This document shows positions 1 to 5,825 of a DNA stretch of 11,608 bases, one piece after another. This DNA comes from Romboutsia sp. 13368 (GTDB lineage: Bacteria > Bacillota > Clostridia > Peptostreptococcales > Peptostreptococcaceae). The stretch spans positions 2,314,821 to 2,326,428 of the forward strand of contig NZ_CP048741.1 in the NCBI RefSeq assembly GCF_018336475.1. Reading direction: 5' to 3'. The notes under the pieces are model-generated. The model had not been told where the DNA came from and made no database searches. It saw only the letters and a list, made by a program, of their open reading frames with translations. Position numbers and translations under genes: made by a program. Numbering within the stretch: the first letter of the stretch is position 1; the number at the start of each line of letters is the position of its first letter.

Positions 1-211
1 TTCCAAAATTTTTTTTTGCTTGTTGAAGACCTTCCCATGCACTTTGGTTAAATGATTCATCATTTATTCCTCCAAGGTCAGCTATCATACCTATTTTTAT
101 ATCTGATGATGCTGTTAAGTTTCCTTCAGTTGATTTAGTACCACATCCTACTAACATTGATGCTGACATTACAACTGATAAACTTAATGCTGCTAATTTT
201 TTAAATTTGAT
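1..211 (-). CDS. BMP-family (PnrA-like) substrate-binding lipoprotein, 5' part only
   Basis: The gene runs off the left edge, so only about the first 70 residues are visible. The N terminus is a lipoprotein signal peptide: MKFKK, a hydrophobic stretch, then lipobox L-V-G-C with the lipidated Cys at residue 23. The mature part begins with a Ser/Thr-rich linker, then IKIGMIADLGGINDESFNQ, typical of the start of BMP/Med/PnrA proteins. Known members bind purine or other nucleosides and feed ABC importers from the outer face of the membrane. The start is unusual: the only in-frame codon that keeps the whole signal peptide and is well spaced from AGGAG is ATC (209-211, 9-nt spacing). An in-frame TAG just upstream excludes a longer protein, and later ATG codons would remove the signal peptide. 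The gene starts 46 nt after guaA with no terminator between, so co-transcription with guaBA and a role in purine nucleoside uptake are likely but inferred. Confidence 0.85.
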   Translation of the reverse strand, partial: MKFKKLAALSLSVVMSASMLVGCGTKSTEGNLTASSDIKIGMIADLGGINDESFNQSAWEGLQQAKKNFG

Positions 212-257
212 ATTTATTCTCTCCTAATGCATTATATTAAATGTATTTATATGTTTT

Positions 258-1790
258 TTATTCCCACTCTATTGTTCCTGGTGGTTTTGAAGTTATATCA
301 TAAACTACTCTGTTTGCTCCATCAACTTCGTTTACTATTCTATTTGATATTTTTTCTAAAACATCATATGGCATCTTATACCAATCAGAAGTCATACCAT
401 CAGAAGATGTAACTGCTCTTATACCAACTAAATAAGCATATGTTCTTTCATCTCCCATAACTCCAACTGTTTTTACATCTGGAAGTGTAGCAAATGCTTG
501 CCATATTTCCTTGTATAAGCCATGCTCTTTTAATATATCCATATATATAGCATCAGCTTCTCTTAATATATCACATTTTTCTTTAGTTACTTCACCTATA
601 ACTCTTATTCCAAGACCTGGTCCTGGGAATGGATGTCTAAATATTAAATCTTCATCTATTCCTAATTCTAAACCTATTTTTCTTACTTCATCTTTGAATA
701 ATTCTCTTAAAGGCTCTACTATTTGGAATTCTATATCTTCTGGTATTCCACCTACATTGTGGTGAGATTTTATAGTTGCAGCTTCTCCATGTCCACTTTC
801 AACTACATCTGGATATATAGTTCCTTGAACTAAGAAGTCCATTTTTCCAAGTTTATTTGATTCTTCTTCAAATACTCTTATAAACTCTTCACCTATTATT
901 TTTCTCTTAGCTTCTGGTTCTGTTACACCTTTTAATTTTCCTAAGAATCTATCTTCACAATTAACTCTTACTAAGTTCATATCAAACTTTTCTCTGAATA
1001 TTCTTTCTACATCGTCACCTTCATTTTTTCTAAGTAAACCATGGTCTACAAATACACAAGTTAAGTTATCACCTATCGCTTTATGTACAAGTACTGCTGC
1101 TACTGATGAATCTACTCCACCACTTAAACCACAAAGTACTTTTTTATCACCTATTATTTCTTTTAATTCTTTTATCTTGTCAGTTATAAATGAATCTGTA
1201 GTCCAGTCTCCACTTACTTCACAAACATTGTATAAGAAGTTTCTAAGAACCTTATCTCCATCTTGGCAATGCTCAACTTCTGGATGGAATTGTACTCCAT
1301 ATAATTTCTTTTCTGTATTTTCCATAGCTGCCACAGGACAGTCTTTAGTTTGTGCTATAGATTTAAATCCTTCAGGAAGTTTATCTATTAAATCTGTATG
1401 ACTCATCCATACTATGTTCGTAGATATTCCTTCAAATATTGCTGATTCATTGTATGTTATTTCAGTTTTTCCATATTCTTTCTCAGCATTAGTTCCTTTT
1501 CTTACATTCCCACCTAATATATGAGACATTACTTGTATTCCGTAACATATACCAAGTATGGGAACTCCTATTTCAAATATTTCTTTAGCTATTTTAGGTG
1601 AATCTTCTAAGTATGCACTGTTAGGTCCACCTGTAAATATTATCCCTTTAGGATTCATTGCTTTTATTTTTTCTATATCTGTAGTATATGGTATTATTTC
1701 ACAATATACGTTATTCTCTCTTACTCTTCTTGCTATTAATTGGTTATATTGACCCCCAAAGTCAACTACTAATACTAATTCATGCTTCAT
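258..1790 (-). CDS. guaA: GMP synthase (glutamine-hydrolysing)
   Basis: Cytosolic enzyme that aminates XMP to GMP using ATP and glutamine, the last step of de novo GMP synthesis. At 510 residues it has the usual two-domain length. Residues about 1-195 are a class I glutamine amidotransferase: nucleophile Cys82 in GICYGIQ, with His169 and Glu171 in GVQFHPEVEH completing the triad. From about 200 comes the ATP-pyrophosphatase domain, with PP-loop SGGVDSS at 223-229. The C-terminal part carries the XMP-binding/dimerisation motifs RHPFPGPGLGIRV and the expected ending KPPGTIEWE. The ATG lies 3 nt after the guaB stop; AGGAG about 11 nt upstream sits inside the end of guaB, so the two genes are probably translationally coupled. 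Its expression should follow the guanine riboswitch ahead of guaB. No truncation or missing key residue is seen. Confidence 0.98.
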   Translation of the reverse strand: MKHELVLVVDFGGQYNQLIARRVRENNVYCEIIPYTTDIEKIKAMNPKGIIFTGGPNSAYLEDSPKIAKEIFEIGVPILGICYGIQVMSHILGGNVRKGTNAEKEYGKTEITYNESAIFEGISTNIVWMSHTDLIDKLPEGFKSIAQTKDCPVAAMENTEKKLYGVQFHPEVEHCQDGDKVLRNFLYNVCEVSGDWTTDSFITDKIKELKEIIGDKKVLCGLSGGVDSSVAAVLVHKAIGDNLTCVFVDHGLLRKNEGDDVERIFREKFDMNLVRVNCEDRFLGKLKGVTEPEAKRKIIGEEFIRVFEEESNKLGKMDFLVQGTIYPDVVESGHGEAATIKSHHNVGGIPEDIEFQIVEPLRELFKDEVRKIGLELGIDEDLIFRHPFPGPGLGIRVIGEVTKEKCDILREADAIYMDILKEHGLYKEIWQAFATLPDVKTVGVMGDERTYAYLVGIRAVTSSDGMTSDWYKMPYDVLEKISNRIVNEVDGANRVVYDITSKPPGTIEWE

Positions 1791-1793
1791 ACC

Positions 1794-3257
1794 CTATATC
1801 TCTCCTTGTGTGCTGTAGTTTGGTGCTTCTTTAGTTATTGTTATATCGTGTGGATGACTTTCTTTTAAAGATGCTGCTGTTATTTTTATAAATGCTGCAT
1901 TTTCCATTAATTCTTCTAATGTAGGTGCTCCACAGTACCCCATACCTGCTCTTATTCCACCTATCATTTGGAATATTATATCTTCAGCTTTACCTTTATA
2001 TGCAACCATTCCTTCTACACCTTCAGGAACTAATTTTTTAGCATCATTTTGGAAGTATCTATCTTTAGAACCTCTTTCCATAGCTCCTATAGAGCCCATT
2101 CCTCTATATGTTTTATAAGATCTTCCTTTATATAAAACTATCTCTCCTGGACTTTCCTCTGTACCTGCAAATAATGATCCCATCATACATACTGAAGCTC
2201 CCGCTGCTAATGCTTTAACAACATCTCCAGAGTACTTTATACCACCATCTGCTATTACTGGTATTCCATATTTCTTACCAACTTCAGCACAATCCATAAC
2301 TGCTGTAACTTGAGGTACTCCTATTCCTGCAACAACTCTAGTTGTACATATAGAACCTGGTCCTATACCAACTTTTACACAGTCAGCTCCTGCTTTTATT
2401 AAGTCTTCTGTAGCTTCTGCAGTTGCTACGTTCCCTGCTATTACTTGAAGTTTTGGATATGTTTCTTTTACCTTTATAAGAGCATCCATTACACCTTTTG
2501 AGTGACCATGCGCACTATCTAAAACTATAACATCAACGTTAGCTTTAACTAATGCATCTACTCTATCCATAAGGTCTGCTCCAATACCTACTGCAGCTCC
2601 ACATAATAATCTTCCACGTGAATCTTTTGCTGAATTAGGATATTGTATTTTCTTTTCTATATCTTTTATAGTTATTAATCCTTTTAAATGACCTTGGTCA
2701 TCTACTATAGGTAACTTTTCTATTTTATGTGCTTTTAGTATTTGTTGAGCTTCTTCTAAAGTTACCCCCTCTTCGGCTGTAACTAATTTCCCTTTTGTCA
2801 TAACATCATCTATTTTTTTTGTCATGTCATCTTCGAATTTTATATCTCTATTAGTTATTATCCCTATTAATTTATGAGCTTCATCTACTATAGGCACTCC
2901 CGATATTTTATATCTACCCATTATATCGTCTGCTTCTTGTAAAGTATTATCTTTTGATAAGTAGAATGGATCTACTATAACTCCACTTTCGCTTCTTTTT
3001 ACCTTATCAACTTCTAATGCTTGCTCTTCTATAGACATATTTTTATGTATTATACCAATTCCACCTTGTCTTGCCATAGATATTGCCATTTTAGATTCAG
3101 TAACAGTATCCATACCTGCACTCATTAGGGGAATGTTTAATCTTATCGTCTTTGTTAAATAAGTTGTTGTATCTACATCCTTAGGTAATACCTCTGATTT
3201 TTGTGGTATTAATAAAACATCATCAAACGTTAAACCTTCTTTTAGTATTTTAGCCAT
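1794..3257 (-). CDS. guaB: IMP dehydrogenase
   Basis: NAD-dependent oxidation of IMP to XMP, the committed step towards GMP, in the cytosol. The 487-residue length is standard. The N terminus KEGLTFDDVLLIPQKSEVLP is typical of bacterial IMPDH. A regulatory pair of CBS domains occupies roughly residues 95-205, and the TIM barrel resumes after that. The catalytic Cys304 is in GPGSICTTRVVAG, followed by the phosphate-binding IADGGIKYSGD and the flap RGMGSIGAM with SKDRYFQ. The start is ATG with a strong GGGGAG site about 6 nt upstream. guaB is the first gene of a guaB-guaA (probably plus BMP lipoprotein) operon. Its long leader holds a guanine riboswitch and terminator, so excess guanine should turn the operon off. 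Confidence 0.98.
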   Translation of the reverse strand: MAKILKEGLTFDDVLLIPQKSEVLPKDVDTTTYLTKTIRLNIPLMSAGMDTVTESKMAISMARQGGIGIIHKNMSIEEQALEVDKVKRSESGVIVDPFYLSKDNTLQEADDIMGRYKISGVPIVDEAHKLIGIITNRDIKFEDDMTKKIDDVMTKGKLVTAEEGVTLEEAQQILKAHKIEKLPIVDDQGHLKGLITIKDIEKKIQYPNSAKDSRGRLLCGAAVGIGADLMDRVDALVKANVDVIVLDSAHGHSKGVMDALIKVKETYPKLQVIAGNVATAEATEDLIKAGADCVKVGIGPGSICTTRVVAGIGVPQVTAVMDCAEVGKKYGIPVIADGGIKYSGDVVKALAAGASVCMMGSLFAGTEESPGEIVLYKGRSYKTYRGMGSIGAMERGSKDRYFQNDAKKLVPEGVEGMVAYKGKAEDIIFQMIGGIRAGMGYCGAPTLEELMENAAFIKITAASLKESHPHDITITKEAPNYSTQGEI

Positions 3258-3337
3258 TTTTAATTCTCCCCTTCCCTTGTATTTTTACGAATATATTTAT
3301 AATTTTGTATCGTTTTGTTCGTTTTAAAAGTGATTAT

Positions 3338-3392
3338 AAAAAAACCTGCATAATAATTCCATTTTTTAAAGTGAAATTACTATACAGGTTTT
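3338..3392 (-). terminator. Riboswitch-controlled intrinsic terminator upstream of guaB
   Basis: On the minus strand a long hairpin with outer arms AACCTG and CAGGTT continues inward through ATAGTAATT pairing with AATTATTAT (one G-U pair), with a T-G pair between the two parts. A run of seven T follows immediately. It lies about 80 nt before the guaB ATG and downstream of the guanine aptamer, so it is the off-state structure. Its 5' arm can instead pair with the aptamer's 3' strand (see antiterminator entry). Confidence 0.9.
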
Positions 3393-3479
3393 CTAAGCAT
3401 TTTTGGTTATAGCCAACATATAGGGATATTAATCAGCCTACATACTTACTTAATAATGCTTATTTATAATAATTTCACT
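3370..3479 (-). promoter_or_regulatory. Antiterminator of the guaB leader
   Basis: Minus-strand AGTGAAATTATTAT (3479 down to 3466), the P1 3' strand of the aptamer plus its flank, is complementary over 14 nt, with one G-U pair, to ATAGTAATTTCACT (3383 down to 3370), the 5' arm of the terminator. The intervening sequence is itself closed by AAGCATT (about 3461-3455) pairing with AATGCTT (about 3401-3395) and contains a small TTGG/CCAA hairpin, which would bring the two antiterminator arms together. Guanine binding stabilises P1, frees the terminator arm and stops transcription. The pairing is seen in the sequence; the switching is inferred from known guanine riboswitches. Confidence 0.8.
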
Positions 3480-3546
3480 CATAGTCAAGATATTTACGGC
3501 ATCTTGGTAGAAACTCTCAGACCTTATCTCTGAGTTTATACGAGTG
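3476..3546 (-). promoter_or_regulatory. Guanine-sensing purine riboswitch aptamer
   Basis: The minus strand matches the purine aptamer closely. P1 is CACTCGTA pairing with TATGAGTG. P2 is CTCAGA/TCTGAG with loop GATAAGG. The invariant J2/3 TTTCTACC follows. P3 is CAAGAT/ATCTTG closed by a G-U pair with loop CCGTAAA, and GACTATGAGTG ends the domain. The two loops keep the G-G and C-C bases that pair in the known loop-loop contact. The specificity base is C (position 3484, equivalent to C74), which indicates guanine or hypoxanthine; adenine aptamers have U. It lies about 220 nt ahead of guaB with a terminator between, so it is a transcriptional off-switch for GMP synthesis. Confidence 0.96.
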
Positions 3547-3587
3547 ATGTATTTCCTATTTCATTAAGTCTTTTTTATGTTGAATAT

Positions 3588-3616
3588 AATTTATCAAAAA
3601 TTATTCTTCATGTCAA
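3588..3616 (-). promoter_or_regulatory. Probable promoter of the guaB leader
   Basis: A perfect -35 TTGACA (3616-3611) is followed by a 17-bp spacer and -10 TAAATT (3593-3588), preceded by TG in the extended -10 position. Transcription would start near 3580, about 35 nt before the aptamer. The -35 box overlaps the last codons of larC (Leu-Thr) and abuts its TGA stop, so promoter and coding end share sequence. The -10 matches only 4 of 6 bases. Confidence 0.65.
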
Positions 3617-4027
3617 TAAATTTATATTAAAATTTTTATTAATTATATCCGTTATATTATTTATTACTTTATTCAAAGGAATATTCATTGTTTTTGCTAT
3701 AGCTTTACAATCTTCATATTCAGGGGTAACTCTAATTAGTTTACCGTTATAGTATCCTAATTTTACAGATACTTCACCAAATTGTGTTTCTATTTTAGTA
3801 AATTTTCTATCTAGTATTACTCTATTATATTTACTATATCTTACTCCAAATGTACTTGTCTGCAACATTATTAAATCTATAAATTTATTTAGATCTTTTT
3901 CCTTACACAATATGAACAATTTAATTGCAGGTCTATTTTTTTTCATATATATACTTTGGGTGTATATATCTAATGCCCCATCAAGCATAGCTTTTTCATA
4001 TACATATGAGTATATTTCAGAAGACAT
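3608..4027 (-). CDS. larC2: LarC C-terminal part (LarC2), expressed by frameshift from larC1
   Basis: This is the C-terminal domain of the nickel-insertion protein LarC, which loads Ni into the thiolated pyridinium mononucleotide to finish the NPN cofactor, using CTP in characterised members. Family motifs are YMKKNRP (residues 27-33), TSTFGVRY (57-64) and RVTPEYEDC (99-107). The ATG at 4027 is only the first Met of the open frame: no Shine-Dalgarno site precedes it. In the same frame, LarC-like sequence (EEFVYEIVANIDD) continues upstream to 4066, right at the A-run of larC1. I therefore read this as the second half of one protein made by -1 frameshifting at 4066-4072: 242 codons of larC1 plus 152 codons here, 394 residues in all, a normal LarC length. 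A simple frameshift mutation is the alternative, but both halves look intact. Confidence 0.88.
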   Translation of the reverse strand: MSSEIYSYVYEKAMLDGALDIYTQSIYMKKNRPAIKLFILCKEKDLNKFIDLIMLQTSTFGVRYSKYNRVILDRKFTKIETQFGEVSVKLGYYNGKLIRVTPEYEDCKAIAKTMNIPLNKVINNITDIINKNFNINLLT

Positions 4028-4044
4028 GTCATCAATATTTGCAA

Positions 4045-4791
4045 CTATTTCATATACAAATTCTTCTTTTTTTTTACACCTAAAACAGTTCTTAATATAT
4101 TAGGAACTTCAAACTTTTTGTGTCCCATTCCATATCCAATTTGCTTAACTTCAAATTCCAATACATCTACAAATTCATCACATAAAGTTTTAATTATAGC
4201 TGCTCCTGTTGGAGTTGTACATTCACCTTTGACTGTATTTAACTTTACAGGTACATCTTTTAAAATTTCTATTGTTGCTGGTGCAGGTACAGGCATAATT
4301 CCATGGTCACATCTTACAAATCCCGACCCTACTGGAACTGATGTTGCATATATCTTATTTACACATAGTAAGTCTACTAATATACATACACTTACTACGT
4401 CTACTATAGAATCTATTGCACCAACCTCATGAAAATGTATTTTATCAATAGTTGTACCATGAACTTTAGCTTCTGCTTGTGCAATCACCATAAATATTTC
4501 TTTTGATTTATCTTTTACAAAGTCATTAAGAGATGATTTATCTATAATATCATATATATCAGATAAATGCCTATGTGAATTTACTTCTTTTGTTATAACC
4601 TCTACCTTTGTTCCCACTATACCAGATTCATTCTTTTGTTCAATATTTATTTCAAACTCCCCATCTAGATTTAACTTATATATTTCATCTAAAAAAACTT
4701 CTTTAGGAATCCCTAAATCTAATAGTGTTGCTATAGTCATATCCCCAGATATTCCATTAACTATATCAAAATAAAGTATTCTTTCTTCCAT
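4045..4791 (-). CDS. larC1: LarC N-terminal part (LarC1), nickel-pincer cofactor nickel insertion
   Basis: N-terminal portion of LarC, a cytosolic protein that inserts nickel into the lactate-racemase cofactor precursor. Visible motifs are FDIVNGISGDM (8-18), a His-containing HRHLSDI (73-79), IHFHEVGAIDSIVDVV (118-133), CTTPTGAAI (191-199) and GYGMG (219-223). The zero frame stops after 248 residues, shortly after a run of nine A. The slippery heptamer A-AAA-AAG lets ribosomes move into the larC2 frame; those that do not would release a short LarC1. The ATG has AAGGAG about 7 nt upstream and lies 32 nt after larB, so the two form an operon. A split larC joined by frameshifting is known from Lactobacillus plantarum. 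Confidence 0.92.
   Translation of the reverse strand: MEERILYFDIVNGISGDMTIATLLDLGIPKEVFLDEIYKLNLDGEFEINIEQKNESGIVGTKVEVITKEVNSHRHLSDIYDIIDKSSLNDFVKDKSKEIFMVIAQAEAKVHGTTIDKIHFHEVGAIDSIVDVVSVCILVDLLCVNKIYATSVPVGSGFVRCDHGIMPVPAPATIEILKDVPVKLNTVKGECTTPTGAAIIKTLCDEFVDVLEFEVKQIGYGMGHKKFEVPNILRTVLGVKKKKNLYMK
4066..4072 (-). other. Programmed -1 ribosomal frameshift site in larC
   Basis: Minus-strand heptamer A-AAA-AAG lies in the larC1 frame (GTA AAA AAA AAG AAG). Slipping back one base re-reads the final G and continues GAA GAA TTT GTA, the larC2 frame. It is the same heptamer as the dnaX frameshift site of E. coli. A weak SD-like AGGTG (4077-4081) lies just upstream and might act as a stimulator. 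I see no convincing downstream stem. The nine-A run could also permit transcriptional slippage. Confidence 0.82.
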
Positions 4792-4823
4792 TATAGTCTC
4801 CTTATCATTGTCCCAAATTTAAT

Positions 4824-5567
4824 TTAGTCTAATTTATTTATTGTTGCTGCCAAATATCCTGCTCCAAATCCATTATCTATATTTACAACAGATATTCCAG
4901 ATGCACAACTATTCAACATTGTTAAAAGTGCTGATAATCCACCAAAATTAGCTCCATATCCAACAGATGTAGGTACAGCTATTACAGGTACATCAACCAA
5001 ACCTCCAACAACACTAGGAAGAGCTCCCTCCATACCTGCAACTGATATTATAACTCTAGCACTTTGTAATATATGTTTTTTATTAAGCAATCTATGTATA
5101 CCTGCAACTCCTACATCATATACTCTTTCCACATCATTACCTAAAAATTTTGCAGTATAATATGCTTCATCTGCAACTGGTATATCTGATGTTCCACCAC
5201 TCACAACTACTATTTTACCTTTTCCAATGTTAGTGATTTCATGATTTTGAATCTTTATCACTTTAGATAATTCTTCATATTCACAATTAGGATATATTTC
5301 TTTTATTTTTTCAAAAGTTTCTTTCCTACATCTAGTACCTAATATATTTGAACCCTTTTCCATCATTTTTTCTATAATTCCTAATATATGTTCATCACTT
5401 TTACCTTCACAGTAAATAACTTCTGGATATCCATTTCTTATTTCTCTATGGTGGTCTATATTTGCATATCCAATATCCTCATAAGGTAAATTCTTAAGTG
5501 AATTTAGTGCATCATCTATATTAGTAGAACCACTTTTTACATCTTCTAATAATCTTCTTAAATCCAT
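4824..5567 (-). CDS. larB: LarB, pyridinium-3,5-biscarboxylic acid mononucleotide synthase
   Basis: First enzyme of NPN cofactor synthesis: it carboxylates and hydrolyses nicotinic acid adenine dinucleotide to the biscarboxylic mononucleotide. The 247-residue length is standard. The N-terminal region carries HREIRNGYPEVIYCEGKS (40-57). The PurE-like C-terminal domain has VVVSGGTSDIPVADEA (120-134, SGGTSD at 123-128), DVGVAGIHRL (151-160) and AGMEGALPSVVGG followed by PVIAVPTSVGYG (177-205). The start is ATG with AGGGGAA about 8 nt upstream. larB is the first gene of the larB-larC operon. larE, which adds sulfur between the LarB and LarC steps, and any larA racemase-type apoenzyme are not here and must be elsewhere if the pathway is complete. 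Confidence 0.95.
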   Translation of the reverse strand: MDLRRLLEDVKSGSTNIDDALNSLKNLPYEDIGYANIDHHREIRNGYPEVIYCEGKSDEHILGIIEKMMEKGSNILGTRCRKETFEKIKEIYPNCEYEELSKVIKIQNHEITNIGKGKIVVVSGGTSDIPVADEAYYTAKFLGNDVERVYDVGVAGIHRLLNKKHILQSARVIISVAGMEGALPSVVGGLVDVPVIAVPTSVGYGANFGGLSALLTMLNSCASGISVVNIDNGFGAGYLAATINKLD

Positions 5568-5658
5568 ATGTAATTCCCCTTTATTTATATCTTCGGGATG
5601 TATTTAATTATTAAAACTTAACTAATCTTATAACTTTTATAATAATTAAATTCCAAAA

Positions 5659-5684
5659 TTTAGTATACTAAAATTATATCACTA
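5659..5684 (-). promoter_or_regulatory. Probable larB promoter with palindromic operator
   Basis: A perfect -10 box TATAAT (5678-5673) with an upstream TGA (extended -10) is followed directly by the perfect 14-bp palindrome TTTAGTATACTAAA (5672-5659), which covers the expected transcription start. There is no good -35 box, as is common for extended -10 promoters. The overlap suggests a repressor site; the regulator is unknown. The leader to the larB ATG would be about 100 nt. Confidence 0.5.
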
Positions 5685-5724
5685 CTACATTATATTAAAA
5701 GTATTACATGATAGATTTTATAAT

Positions 5725-5759
5725 AAAGAGAGTAATTTTATTTTAAAATTACTCTCTTT
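5725..5759 (-). terminator. Intrinsic terminator after the transporter gene
   Basis: A perfect 15-bp stem (AAAGAGAGTAATTTT and its complement) has a 5-nt loop. On the minus strand it is followed by TTTATTAT, a modest T-tract, about 65 nt beyond the transporter stop codon, so it should close the sugar operon and isolate larB. On the plus strand it is followed by TTTTTT, so it could also stop antisense transcription. Confidence 0.8.
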
Positions 5760-5825
5760 TTTATTTTGTAATCTATACTCATAAATTATTATAAGCATAG
5801 ATATTTATATTAACATATTTATATA

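Noticed and set aside
212..257. TATAAT between guaA and the lipoprotein gene as a separate promoter
   Set aside because: There is no -35 box at the right distance, no extended -10, and the start site would fall almost on the Shine-Dalgarno sequence.
3278..3325. Inverted ACGAAC/ACGAAT elements between the terminator and guaB, resembling PurR boxes
   Set aside because: They lack the CCGAAC core and flanks, and lie downstream of the promoter and terminator, where PurR control would be unusual.
227..4432. Open frames on the plus strand opposite guaA and larC (for example 511-765, 1177-1401, 4118-4432)
   Set aside because: They are antisense shadows of strongly conserved genes, have no recognisable domains or convincing ribosome binding sites, and reflect codon bias of the real genes.
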